DNA of 64,000 nucleotides from Acidimicrobiia bacterium (GCA_022827785.1 JAJEIM010000037.1:1-64000); one strand, 5' to 3'. Shown: positions 52,186 through 61,572, counted from the stretch's first letter. Notes: generated by a model not told the origin, from the sequence alone. Made by a program: numbers and translations.

Positions 52186-53196
52186 ATGCGCTTAGCGGTG
52201 ATCGGGGCGGGGTCGTGGGGAACGGCCATAGCGAGGCTCGCCTCGGCCAACGCCTCCGTGGGGTTGTGGACCCGGCGAGCCGAGTTGGCCGCGGCCATCA
52301 ACACCGACCGGGAGAACGCCGAATACCTTCCGGGGGTTCGCCTACCTGACCAGATCACCGCCACCACCGATTTCACGCGGGCCGTGAGCGGAGCGGCGGC
52401 GGTGCTGGTGGCGGTTCCGTCACACGGCTACCGGGACGTCCTGGAGAAGGCGAGCGGCATCATCCCGACCTCCATACCGGTCATCAGCCTCGCCAAGGGC
52501 ATCGAGGTGGCCACCGGCCTGCGCATGTCCGAGGTCACTCTGGAGGTGCTCGACGGTCACGATCCGAGCCGGGTCGGGGCACTGTCCGGCCCGAACCTGT
52601 CGGAAGAGATCATGCAAGGCCAACCGGCCGCCACGGTCCTGTCCATGGCCGACCGGAGGGTGGGCCAGGAGATCCAGTCCATCCTCGGCACACCCCGGTT
52701 CCGGGTGTACACCAACCCGGACCTCATCGGGGTGGAGGTGGCCGGCGCCACCAAGAACGTCATGGCCCTGGCGGCAGGAGTGTCGCTGGGCATGGGATTC
52801 GGCATGAACACCATGGCCGGCCTGGCGACGCGCGGTCTGGCGGAGATGACCCGCCTAGGCGTCGTTCTCGGGGGCGAGGCTCTCACGTTCGGAGGTCTCG
52901 CCGGAGTGGGTGATCTCATGGCGACCTGCGGGAGCCCGAGCAGCCGCAACAACCGCGTGGGTTACCAGCTCGGTAAGGGACGCAGGATCGGTGAGATCAC
53001 CTCGGGGATGAAGACGGTCGCCGAGGCGGTGCGGACCACCGAGGCCGTCCTCCAGCTCGCAGCCCGGCACGGCGTGGAGATGCCGATCGCCGAGGCGGTG
53101 GGCAGGATCCTCTACCAGGATGAGACCGCCCTGCAGGCGATGAAGAGGCTCATGGAGCGGGCGCCGACGCAGGAAGGCCACGGCATCGTCGCCTGA
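52186..53196 (+). CDS. gpsA: NAD(P)-dependent glycerol-3-phosphate dehydrogenase
   Basis: 336 residues from ATG 52186. It reduces dihydroxyacetone phosphate to sn-glycerol 3-phosphate for phospholipids. Cofactor motif VIGAGSWGTAIARL, then SLAKGIE, GPNLSEEI, the catalytic Lys in GVEVAGATKNVMALAAG and the substrate loop AGVGDLMATCGSPSSRN. An alternative upstream start at 52159 would lie beyond the -10-like TACGAT at 52172-52177, which suggests a leaderless message starting at this ATG. Confidence 0.93.
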   Translation: MRLAVIGAGSWGTAIARLASANASVGLWTRRAELAAAINTDRENAEYLPGVRLPDQITATTDFTRAVSGAAAVLVAVPSHGYRDVLEKASGIIPTSIPVISLAKGIEVATGLRMSEVTLEVLDGHDPSRVGALSGPNLSEEIMQGQPAATVLSMADRRVGQEIQSILGTPRFRVYTNPDLIGVEVAGATKNVMALAAGVSLGMGFGMNTMAGLATRGLAEMTRLGVVLGGEALTFGGLAGVGDLMATCGSPSSRNNRVGYQLGKGRRIGEITSGMKTVAEAVRTTEAVLQLAARHGVEMPIAEAVGRILYQDETALQAMKRLMERAPTQEGHGIVA

Positions 53197-53266
53197 GGAC
53201 CGCTCCACCGGCTCGCAATCAGGAACCGCCCGGACCGGATCGGAAGCACCGCTGTACGATGGGGGC

Positions 53267-53557
53267 ATGAGCGCCCAACTTCGCATCTATGACATCAAGC
53301 CCGGGATGATGGAAGAGTTCGCGGCCAAGGTGGATGAAGAGTTGCTACCCATCCGCCTGGACCATGGCTTCCGCCGCAGCGGTCCGTGGATCGTTGAAGA
53401 GTCCTACCAGTACGTCTGGATCGTCCACCACGACGGTGAGGAGCCCTTCGACGAAGTCGACAAGCGCTACTACGCCGATCCTCGCCGCGGTGAGATGTCG
53501 TTCAACCCCATGGACTACATCACCAGGGTCGACGCCAGGATGCTCACGGCTCTTTGA
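53267..53557 (+). CDS. NIPSNAP-family protein
   Basis: 96 residues: a ferredoxin-like dimeric fold with an initial strand (AQLRIYDIKPGMMEEFAAKVDEE), LPIRLDHGF and YQYVWIVHHDGEEPFDEVDKRYYAD, typical of NIPSNAP. Function is unknown in bacteria. A TACGAT box ends 6 bases before the ATG, so the message may be leaderless. Confidence 0.75.
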   Translation: MSAQLRIYDIKPGMMEEFAAKVDEELLPIRLDHGFRRSGPWIVEESYQYVWIVHHDGEEPFDEVDKRYYADPRRGEMSFNPMDYITRVDARMLTAL

Positions 53558-53668
53558 CGTTTAGTTTCAAGGCCGGCGTAAGTGATGGAACGGACCGGTC
53601 CTGGCTTGCCGATAGCTTCGCTGCAACGGATCGCCCGCCCTTGAAGAACAGTCCTCCTCGCCGCGGAG

Positions 53669-54610
53669 TCAACCGGAAACCTCGTCCAGCACCGCCAACT
53701 CGTCCGCAGTGAGCGCCAGGGTCGGGTAGTCGAGCAGCGCGTCCAGTTGCTCGGGGTTGCGGACTCCGGCCAGCGGCGCCGCAACTCCCGGTTGGGCTGC
53801 CACCCATGCCAGCGCGACGGAGGCGAGCGTGACTCCGTGCGACTCCGATATCTTCTCCATCACGGCGAGGATGCGCCTTCCCTGGTCGTTCAGGTAGGCA
53901 GAGGCGGTGCCGGCCCTCGGACTGTCTACCTGGCCGCCCGATGTGTACTTGCCGGTCAGGAAACCGACGGCGAGGACGTAATAGGGCAGGAATGCCCATC
54001 CCTCCCGGCGGGCGATCGGGAGGGTGGTCTGCTCGACACCCCTCTCGACCAGGCTGTACATCTGCTGCAGGGCGATCGGACGGTGGTATCCGCCGGCCTC
54101 CGTGACCCCCACCCATTCCTCCAGCCGTTCGGCCGAGTAGTTGGAGAGGCCCAGGTACCGGACCTTGCCCTCGTCCGCCAACTCCGACAGGGCGCCTACG
54201 CTCTCCTCGATCGGTGTGTCGGGGTCGTCGTAGTGGGCGTAGTAGAGGTCGATGACGTCGACGCCCAGACGCCGGAGAGAGGCTTCGACGGCGGCCCTGA
54301 TCGTGGCGGGGGCCAGACCCTTGTATTCGGGATGGTGGCTGACCTTGGTGGCGATCACCATGTCGTCGCGGTTGCGCCGGGCCTTCATCCACCTGCCGAT
54401 GATGTTCTCGCTCTCACCTCCCGCGTTTCCGGGCGCCCAGGCCGAATACGAGTCGGCGGTGTCGATAAAGTTCCCGCCGGCGGCCGCGTAGGCGTCCAGG
54501 ATGGCGAAGGAAGTGGGCTCGTCGGCCGTCCAACCGAGCGTGTTCGTTCCAAGGCCCAGCGGGAATATCTCCAGATCGGAGCCGTTGAGTTGTCGTCGCG
54601 GTGGATTCAT
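53669..54610 (-). CDS. Aldo/keto reductase
   Basis: 313 residues from ATG 54610 (GAGGAGG upstream); an open frame extends to 54676. It is an NADPH-dependent (beta/alpha)8 barrel: catalytic Asp and Tyr in FIDTADSYSAWAPGNAGGESE, Lys in MVIATKVSHHPE, His in LYYAHYDDPDTP, plus the C-terminal cofactor segment (PLAGVRNPEQLDALL). Physiological substrate unknown. It is divergent from the HerA-like gene. Confidence 0.88.
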   Translation of the reverse strand: MNPPRRQLNGSDLEIFPLGLGTNTLGWTADEPTSFAILDAYAAAGGNFIDTADSYSAWAPGNAGGESENIIGRWMKARRNRDDMVIATKVSHHPEYKGLAPATIRAAVEASLRRLGVDVIDLYYAHYDDPDTPIEESVGALSELADEGKVRYLGLSNYSAERLEEWVGVTEAGGYHRPIALQQMYSLVERGVEQTTLPIARREGWAFLPYYVLAVGFLTGKYTSGGQVDSPRAGTASAYLNDQGRRILAVMEKISESHGVTLASVALAWVAAQPGVAAPLAGVRNPEQLDALLDYPTLALTADELAVLDEVSG

Positions 54611-54685
54611 CACTGGGGCAGCCTCCTCATGTGGCATCCCGTATTCAAGCAACCGGCGGCGGTCCATCCGTGTCACTGCCGCATG

Positions 54686-54691
54686 TCATAA
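54686..54691 (+). promoter_or_regulatory. Possible -10 box of the herA-sbcD-sbcC-nurA operon
   Basis: CATAAT ends 7 bases before the proposed GTG start (54699) of the HerA-like gene, which lacks a ribosome site. This fits a leaderless mRNA, common in Actinomycetota. No clear -35 box. Confidence 0.35.
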
Positions 54692-54698
54692 TCGGCTG

Positions 54699-56426
54699 GT
54701 GGAGAATCAGACCGTAGGACGGGTGCTCGGCACCGACGATTCGACCCCGCTGGAGTTCTGGGTGGCGGTCGCGAACGGTCAGCACCTCCAACTTGACGAC
54801 ATCATCGCGCTCGACCGCATTTTGCCGACCGGCGAGAAGGTCTCGATCTACGGAATCGTAGGACAGGTACGGGCACGCCACGAAGGGGCTCGGTTCGACT
54901 CCGACGTGTTCCTGATCGCCGATGGCGTCCTGCCCGCGGACGTGTCGGAGGCAGCGCAGATCCAGGTCACCCGGGTCGTACCGGAAACGTTCGTTCCGCC
55001 GTTGCCGGGCTCCGAAGTGCGGAAGGCCGTCGGCGCCGAACGCGACGAGGCGCTCGACATGGTCGAGGTCGAACACAGGTTGCCCGCCGGGCTCACGCGG
55101 GACGGCCAACCGGTGATGCTCGACCTCGAGTTCATCGACGGCACAAAGGGCGCCCACGTCAACATCTCGGGAATCTCCGGTGTCGCCACCAAGACCAGCT
55201 ACGCGACGTTCCTGCTCTACTCGCTGTTCAACTCGGGTGTCCTCGGCGCGGCGGCCACGAACACCAAGGGGCTCATCTTCAACGTGAAGGGCGAGGACCT
55301 CCTCTTCCTCGACCATGCCAACACCCGCGTAGATGAGAAGGACCGGGAGCGCTACGCGGCGCTCGGACTCGAAGCCGGGCCGTTCCGCTCCATGAGGGTG
55401 CTTGCCCCTCCGCGCAAGGGTGATCCCAACGGCACGCCGGCCACCGGGGCGCGCACCACCGGCGTGCGCCCGCTGTACTGGACGGTCGCCCAGTTCTGCG
55501 AACAGGGCTTGCTGCCATTCCTGTTCGCCGACGCCGAGGACGAGCGCCAGCAGTACACCATCGTGGTGCAGTCGGTCACGGCCCAGCTGCAGCGCTGTGC
55601 CAGGCAGTCCCATACCGCTGATGGCGCCGTGCGGATCGACGGGAGGACGGCGCGGACGTTCTCCCAGCTCGTCAGCATCGTTTGTGACAAGCTGCTCCCG
55701 GAGGACCCGGACGAGGACGCCGATCCACAATGGACCGGGCGGTCGATCTACACCGGGACGATCAACGCGTTCGTGCGCCGCCTCTCGTCCGCCGAGCGCC
55801 ACGTCGGGCACCTCATACGGGCCGACATCGACGACGCCGAAACCCACGCCATCGACCTCGACTCCCAGCAGGTGACGGTGGTCGACCTGCACATGCTCCA
55901 TGACCGGGCGAAGCGCTTCGTGGTGGGCGTGGTGCTCCGGCAGGCGTTCGAGGCGAAGGAGGCGGCCGGCACCGCCGAGCCCTTGCAGTTCGTGGTCCTG
56001 GACGAGTTGAACAAGTACGCGCCACGCGATTCTTCAAGCCCGATCAAGGAGATCCTGCTCGACGTGGCGGAGCGGGGCCGCAGTCTCGGGATGATCCTCA
56101 TCGGCGCCCAGCAGACGGCCAGCGAGGTGGAGCGGCGGGTCGTCTCGAACTCCGCGGTGCGGGTGGTCGGCCGGCTCGACGCTGCCGAGGCCGGGCGGGA
56201 GCAGTACGGGTTCCTGCCCGCGGTCCAGCGGCAGCGGGCGACGATCCTCAAGCCCGGCTCCATGTTCGTCTCCCAACCGCGTCTTCCCGTCCCCGTCCTG
56301 CTCGAGTTCCCGTTCCCGGCGTGGGCCACCCGGGTCGCCGAGGCCGACCTGAGCGGTGGAGCCGGCGATGGGTCGGCAGGCGGACCGCAGGACCAGCCCG
56401 CCGACCCCTTCGACGGGCTCGTCTGA
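54699..56426 (+). CDS. herA: HerA-like FtsK/HerA-superfamily ATPase with atypical P-loop
   Basis: 575 residues from GTG 54699. An N-terminal HAS-type beta domain (LEFWVAVANGQHLQLDDIIAL ... IYGIVGQV) precedes the ATPase core. The Walker A position reads GISGVATKTS (158-167), without Gly before the Lys; Walker B is FVVLDELNKY (D435, E436), followed by GRSLGMILIGAQQ and an RVVSNSAVRVVGRLDAAEA segment with likely Arg finger. HerA forms a hexameric DNA translocase that feeds DNA to NurA and Mre11-Rad50. The gene lies 8 bases before sbcD and heads herA-sbcD-sbcC-nurA. Family assignment good; the odd P-loop may be a subfamily trait. Confidence 0.82.
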   Translation: MENQTVGRVLGTDDSTPLEFWVAVANGQHLQLDDIIALDRILPTGEKVSIYGIVGQVRARHEGARFDSDVFLIADGVLPADVSEAAQIQVTRVVPETFVPPLPGSEVRKAVGAERDEALDMVEVEHRLPAGLTRDGQPVMLDLEFIDGTKGAHVNISGISGVATKTSYATFLLYSLFNSGVLGAAATNTKGLIFNVKGEDLLFLDHANTRVDEKDRERYAALGLEAGPFRSMRVLAPPRKGDPNGTPATGARTTGVRPLYWTVAQFCEQGLLPFLFADAEDERQQYTIVVQSVTAQLQRCARQSHTADGAVRIDGRTARTFSQLVSIVCDKLLPEDPDEDADPQWTGRSIYTGTINAFVRRLSSAERHVGHLIRADIDDAETHAIDLDSQQVTVVDLHMLHDRAKRFVVGVVLRQAFEAKEAAGTAEPLQFVVLDELNKYAPRDSSSPIKEILLDVAERGRSLGMILIGAQQTASEVERRVVSNSAVRVVGRLDAAEAGREQYGFLPAVQRQRATILKPGSMFVSQPRLPVPVLLEFPFPAWATRVAEADLSGGAGDGSAGGPQDQPADPFDGLV

Positions 56427-56434
56427 GACCGGCC

Positions 56435-57592
56435 TTGAAACTCCTCCACACGTCGGACTGGCACGTAGGGAAGACGATCCGGGGAGCATCCCGGGCGGGT
56501 GAGCACACCGCCGTCCTGGCCGAGATCGCGCAGATCGCGGCCCGTGAGGAGGTCGATCTGGTCATCGTGGCCGGCGATCTGTTCGACTCGGCCGCGCCGT
56601 CCGCCGAGGCGGAGAACATCGTCTACCGGGCCCTTCTCGACCTGGCGGACACCGGGGCTCAGGTGGCCGTGATCGCCGGCAACCACGACAACCCCCGCCG
56701 GCTGCGGGCGGTCGCTCCCCTGCTGCGACTCGGGCAGGTGCACGTGGTTGCCGAGCCGGCCCGGCCCGACGATGGGGGTGTGCTCGAGTTGCGCACCCGT
56801 GGTGGTACGGATGTCCGGCTGGCGATGCTTCCGTTCGTGTCCAAGCGCGGCATCGTTCGAGCCAGGCACCTCATGTCCAGGCAGGCTTTCGAGAACGTCC
56901 AGGACTACGGGGAACGGCTGCGCACGCTGATCCGGCACCTGTGCGAGCCGTTCGGCACCGATACCGTGAACGTGCTGACCACCCACGCCTTCGTGCTCGG
57001 CGCCCAGGCCGGCGGGGGCGAGCGGCCGGCTCACCTGGTCGAGGAGTACGCCGTCACGGCACAGTCGTTCCCGGTGTCCATCGGCTACGGGGCGCTGGGC
57101 CACCTCCACCGCCCCCAACGTGTCCTGGCGCAGCTCCACTACAGCGGTTCTCCACTCCAACTGGACTTCGGCGAGGCCGAACAGGCCAAGCAGGTGAATG
57201 TCGTCACCCTGGAACCCGGGATACCCGCGGATGTCGAAACGGTGCGGCTGACCGCCGGACGCCCGCTGCGGACGCTGACCGGCACTCTCGAGGAGCTGAG
57301 CACGGTGAGCGTCGACGATGAGGCATGGCTGAGGGTGGTCGTCCAGGGCCCCGGCCGGGCCGGGCTGGCCCAGAGCGTGCGGGAACTCCTCGGACCCGGC
57401 GTGGTCGACGTCCGGGTCGAATCGCCGGGATCGGCCACCAGAAAGCGGAGACTCGATCACCGCAGCCGATCGCCGCGGGAGGTCTTCGACGAGTACCTCA
57501 AGCACGAGAGCATCGAGGACACGCGCGTCCTCGACCTGTTCGGCGAACTCCTCGATGAGCAGGGCGACACGTCGGAGGAGGTCGGATCATGA
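56435..57592 (+). CDS. sbcD: SbcD/Mre11 nuclease subunit
   Basis: 385 residues from TTG 56435. The five metallophosphatase motifs are visible: DWHVGK, GDLFD, GNHDN, TTHAF and GHLHRP. It should supply the Mn-dependent exonuclease and endonuclease of the SbcCD/Mre11-Rad50 complex, which processes DNA ends and hairpins. A C-terminal capping/helical region that contacts SbcC follows. Its stop overlaps the sbcC start (ATGA). Confidence 0.9.
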   Translation: MKLLHTSDWHVGKTIRGASRAGEHTAVLAEIAQIAAREEVDLVIVAGDLFDSAAPSAEAENIVYRALLDLADTGAQVAVIAGNHDNPRRLRAVAPLLRLGQVHVVAEPARPDDGGVLELRTRGGTDVRLAMLPFVSKRGIVRARHLMSRQAFENVQDYGERLRTLIRHLCEPFGTDTVNVLTTHAFVLGAQAGGGERPAHLVEEYAVTAQSFPVSIGYGALGHLHRPQRVLAQLHYSGSPLQLDFGEAEQAKQVNVVTLEPGIPADVETVRLTAGRPLRTLTGTLEELSTVSVDDEAWLRVVVQGPGRAGLAQSVRELLGPGVVDVRVESPGSATRKRRLDHRSRSPREVFDEYLKHESIEDTRVLDLFGELLDEQGDTSEEVGS

Positions 57593-60453
57593 GACCGTTG
57601 CGGATCTCGATGAAGGGATTCGGGGCGTTCCGCGAGTCTGCGGAAATCGATCTGGCCGACGACGACCTCGTTGCCCTCGTGGGGCCGACCGGCTCGGGCA
57701 AATCGACGATCATCGACGCCATCACCTTCGCCCTCTACGGCTCGGTCGCCCGCTACGAGAACAACCGGCTCGTGGCGCCGGTGATCAACCAGACCAGCAA
57801 CGAGGCTCGGGTTGCGGTCGACTTCGAGCTCGGCGGGCAGGTCTTCACCGCCGCCCGCATCGTGCGCCGGACCACGGGCGGCGGGGCGACCACGAGAGAA
57901 GCACGCCTGGAGCGCGCCGACCTCGTTCTCGCCGACGATGCCCCGTCCGTGTCGAAGGAAGTGGAGGCGCTGCTCGGGCTCGACGTGGCGCAGTTCAACC
58001 GGACGGTCGTGCTCCCGCAGGGCAAGTTCTCCACCTTCCTCCATGACAAGCCCGGCGACCGCCAGTCCACCCTCGTCCGGCTGCTCGGGATGGATCTGTA
58101 CCGGCGGATCGGCCGGGCCGCCCGGCAGCGTGCTGCGCGGGCCCAGAACCAGATCGACGCCTTGCGGCCGGACCTGGAGAGGGAGGCGGGCCACCTGACC
58201 GATGAGCGACGGGACGCCCTGGAACGCCGTATCGAGGATCTGGACGCGGCTCTTTCCCGGTTCAGGGCCGACCGCGAGACGATCACCGCCCTGGATGCCG
58301 AACTACGGGATCTCGCCGGTGACATCGGAAAGTTCGACGACCAACTCGACCGGATGAACGGGGTCAGTGCGCCGCCCGGCCTCGCCGAATTGGCCGCTCG
58401 GATCACCGAGGCAACCGGGGCCCGGATCGAGGCGGAAGACCACCGCGCGGAAACGAGTACGAAGAGACGACTTGCCAGGGAGGCTCTTGAGAACGGCCCT
58501 GATATCGCCACCGTCCGCCTCGGATTGAAGGCCTGCAACGAGCTTGCCGAGCGGATACAGGAGCACGATGCCGTCGTCAGGCGGCTCGAAGAAGCGGCAC
58601 AAGCGTACGAGTCGGCCAGGCGCGCCGCCGACCAGGTCCGCGAGCGACAGGCGGAACTGAACCGGCGCGTTGCCGAGGCGCGGAGAACCGAGACCGGCGC
58701 CCGCGCCGACCGCGACTCGGCCGCCACGGTGGCCCAGGTAACCGCTTGGTCGGCGGCACACGCCCGCTATGAAGCCGCCTCCGAGGAGGCCGGCGCCGCG
58801 GCAGAGGCCGCCCGGATAGCCGAGACAGGGATCCGACCGCTGCAGGAGGCGTTCCGGGCCGCCGAATCCGAGGTGGCGGAGCGTTCGGCACGGGTCACGG
58901 AACTCCGGCGCCGCGCCGGTGTCCTCGGTCATGTCGACCTGCTTGAAGTGGGATCGGACTGCCCGTTGTGCCTGCAGGAGGTCCACGAAGTCCCCACTCA
59001 CGACCTCGACACCCACCTCCGGCGAGCCGCAGCCGACCATGAGACCGCTCTCGCCGTCCTCGCTGATGCCAGGTCGGCATACGAAGACGCCGAGAAAGCA
59101 CGGATGAAGCGGCACGCCGAGCAGGAGTCGGCGCTGAAGACCATGGCCGGTTACGAATCCGACATCGCTTCGATCCCGCCATCCGACCAGCTCGAGGCGC
59201 TGGCGGCGAAGGCCGCGGAGTTGGCCGAGGCCGTCCGCGCCGCAGAGAACGCCACCCGGGAGGCCGAGGCCGCTGCTAGCCAGCACCTGGGATCCCGGTC
59301 CAACATCGAAGTGCTCGAAGCCGAGCAGGCCGCGGACAGGGGCGTGACCCAACTCACCGAGTCGGAGAGCATCCTCCGGGCACAGCTGACGTCTCTCAGG
59401 GCTACGGTCACCGACCTGCCGGGTGAAGACGAGCTGCAGGCTCAACTTGCCGAATGCGGCCGCCTGCAGACGGAAATGGAGAGGGCGGACTCCGGTTTCG
59501 ACGACGCCGAGGCACGCTACGAGCGGGCCGCCGCCGAACTGAAGGCAGTGAACGAACGGCACGCGCGAGCTACCAGGCACCTGCAAGCCGGGCGTGACCG
59601 GGTTGCCGCCTTCGGTCCGCCCACCATCGACCCGACCGACCTGGCGGCAGCCTGGGCGATCTTGACCGGCTGGATCCAGTACCAGATCGAGGCAGCTACC
59701 ACCAAGCGCCGCGCCGCCATCGACAAGCGGACCGCCAGAGTGAACCGCCGATCCGCGGTCGTCTCCGACCTCAGAGAACTATGCGTCGACATCATCGACG
59801 GCGTCGATTCGGACGCATCGGTGACCGAACTCGGCGAGCTTCTCACGACAGAACGAGCCGCCTCCGCCACAGGCCTCGAGCACTTCGACCAGCGCCGCAC
59901 CGCACTCAAGATCCTGGGGGAACGCGTCAGCGCCCTGACCGAACACGCCCAGGTAGCCGACCATCTCGGGCGGCTCCTACGCACTGACGGCTTCGAGAGT
60001 TGGCTCATGGAAGCAGCGCTCGACCAGTTGGCCGAGCGGGCCACCAGACGGCTCTTCGAGCTGTCCGACGGCCAGTACTCTTTGGAAGTCGCCAATCGTG
60101 ACTTCGTAGTCCGTGATCACACCAACGCCGACGAACTTCGCAGCGCCCGTACCCTCTCAGGCGGCGAGACGTTCCTGGCGTCTCTCTCGCTCGCCCTGGC
60201 CGTTGCCGACGCTACCGCTGAGCTGGCTTCCGAGGATGCGCCGAGAATGGAATCGGTCTTCCTCGACGAAGGATTCGGCACCCTCGATCCGCATACCCTC
60301 GATACCGTGGCGACGGCAGTCGAAGAACTCGGAGCCACCGGGCGCTTCGTGGGGGTCGTAACCCATATACGGGAACTCGCCGACCGCATGCCGGTGCGGC
60401 TGGAAGTCACCAAGGCGGGGGGAGCCGCCACCGTCGAACGGACCGAGACCTGA
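57589..60453 (+). CDS. sbcC: SbcC/Rad50 SMC-like ATPase
   Basis: 954 residues. N-terminal Walker A GPTGSGKSTIIDAITFALYG, long antiparallel coiled coils, a zinc hook CPLC (C458, C461) near the middle, signature LSGGETFLASLSLALAVAD, and Walker B VFLDEGFGTLD. It bridges DNA ends and powers SbcD. Length fits bacterial SbcC. The stop overlaps the nurA start (TGATG). Confidence 0.93.
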   Translation: MRPLRISMKGFGAFRESAEIDLADDDLVALVGPTGSGKSTIIDAITFALYGSVARYENNRLVAPVINQTSNEARVAVDFELGGQVFTAARIVRRTTGGGATTREARLERADLVLADDAPSVSKEVEALLGLDVAQFNRTVVLPQGKFSTFLHDKPGDRQSTLVRLLGMDLYRRIGRAARQRAARAQNQIDALRPDLEREAGHLTDERRDALERRIEDLDAALSRFRADRETITALDAELRDLAGDIGKFDDQLDRMNGVSAPPGLAELAARITEATGARIEAEDHRAETSTKRRLAREALENGPDIATVRLGLKACNELAERIQEHDAVVRRLEEAAQAYESARRAADQVRERQAELNRRVAEARRTETGARADRDSAATVAQVTAWSAAHARYEAASEEAGAAAEAARIAETGIRPLQEAFRAAESEVAERSARVTELRRRAGVLGHVDLLEVGSDCPLCLQEVHEVPTHDLDTHLRRAAADHETALAVLADARSAYEDAEKARMKRHAEQESALKTMAGYESDIASIPPSDQLEALAAKAAELAEAVRAAENATREAEAAASQHLGSRSNIEVLEAEQAADRGVTQLTESESILRAQLTSLRATVTDLPGEDELQAQLAECGRLQTEMERADSGFDDAEARYERAAAELKAVNERHARATRHLQAGRDRVAAFGPPTIDPTDLAAAWAILTGWIQYQIEAATTKRRAAIDKRTARVNRRSAVVSDLRELCVDIIDGVDSDASVTELGELLTTERAASATGLEHFDQRRTALKILGERVSALTEHAQVADHLGRLLRTDGFESWLMEAALDQLAERATRRLFELSDGQYSLEVANRDFVVRDHTNADELRSARTLSGGETFLASLSLALAVADATAELASEDAPRMESVFLDEGFGTLDPHTLDTVATAVEELGATGRFVGVVTHIRELADRMPVRLEVTKAGGAATVERTET

Positions 60454-61451
60454 TGGACTTCAGCGTCGAGTCGTGGGCGCCCGAATACGGATCGTCCATC
60501 AACCTACCCTCCACAGAGGACACCGATGGCCAGGCCGATGCCACCGTCGAGCGGCCCCTCGATGCGTGGACCCCGATCGACCCGGAACCTTCGAGTACGC
60601 CTGATGAGATCGCGTTCATCGACGGCATCCAGCGCATCGACGCCAGGATCTGGATCCACGAGTACGGCATCTCCACGCCCGCCGTCTGCGTGTCACTGGC
60701 CGCCGGCGCAACGGTCTGCGCGCCCGGAAGCGCCACCACCCACGGCGTCCGGGTTGCCCGCTCCCTGGTCGCGCCCGCCTCGTCGGGCGCGGGCCCGATC
60801 GTCACCCGCCACACCAGCTACGAGTTCGTGCCCGCCCGGGACGCCACACCCGAAGCCACCTACCTCGCCATTCACGGGCGCCGTACCGAACTCGAAATCG
60901 GTGTGGCTCGGTCCGTTAACAGCAGCCTCATCGTGTTCGACGGGCCGCTGCGCGGGCAGAACGACCGGCAGAGCGTCGGTTACATCAAGACCCATCACAA
61001 GATCTACCTCCCGAACGAAGTCCAGGCGATACTCGGCACCCTCGTTGATGGACAGCGAACCCCCCTCTTCTTCCTCAGCGGCGGTCCGGGTGGCGGCCGC
61101 TGGTCCTGGTACCTGCGCCTGCCCGGCCCGCGGGTTCACCCGATGTCCGGAATCGTCCGACTCGAGCTGCCGGGGACCGGCACGGTGAGCGAGGCTACGG
61201 CCCGAGCCGAAATCGTCAGCGCATGCCTGCCGCGCTTCGCCAGCGAATCCCACAAGGAGGCCCGGGCGCCCCAGAACCTGTACCCGATAAGCGGCATCGA
61301 GAGAGAGCTTCGTAGACGGCTCGGCGATGCCCCCCTGCTGGAACGCTCCCTACGCGTCGCGGCAAGAAGGAACATCAAGGAGTGGCTGCTCGCGCCCGAG
61401 GCGCGCACCGAGACGCTGGTGCCCCCGAGAGAACAATTCCCCCGCCGCTAG
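60453..61451 (+). CDS. nurA: NurA-like nuclease
   Basis: 332 residues. The NurA pattern is visible: AFIDGIQRIDARIW with the first catalytic Asp at 57, then about 105 residues later LIVFDGPLRG with Asp163, followed by VGYIKTHHKIYLP and a C-terminal LRRRLGDAPLLERSLR segment. NurA is an RNase H-fold 5'-3' exonuclease that acts with HerA in end resection. The overlap with sbcC shows one transcription unit. Similarity rests on motifs only, but operon context with HerA, Mre11 and Rad50 makes it strong. Confidence 0.78.
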   Translation: MDFSVESWAPEYGSSINLPSTEDTDGQADATVERPLDAWTPIDPEPSSTPDEIAFIDGIQRIDARIWIHEYGISTPAVCVSLAAGATVCAPGSATTHGVRVARSLVAPASSGAGPIVTRHTSYEFVPARDATPEATYLAIHGRRTELEIGVARSVNSSLIVFDGPLRGQNDRQSVGYIKTHHKIYLPNEVQAILGTLVDGQRTPLFFLSGGPGGGRWSWYLRLPGPRVHPMSGIVRLELPGTGTVSEATARAEIVSACLPRFASESHKEARAPQNLYPISGIERELRRRLGDAPLLERSLRVAARRNIKEWLLAPEARTETLVPPREQFPRR

Positions 61452-61452
61452 C

Positions 61453-61572
61453 GCCTCGTCCGGAAAAGAACGCGAAAACCGCGGCCAGCGGGCTTCCCCC
61501 GCCGGGCCCTCCGTCGCCGCCACCACCTTGGTCGGGGCGCGTCCCGCCAGCCCCTGGCAGGGCGCTCCCGAA
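61453..61572. repeat. Interspersed intergenic repeat, copy B
   Basis: Counterpart of 34565-34683; begins just after the nurA stop. The shared words occur in the same order and spacing to within a few bases. Confidence 0.65.
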
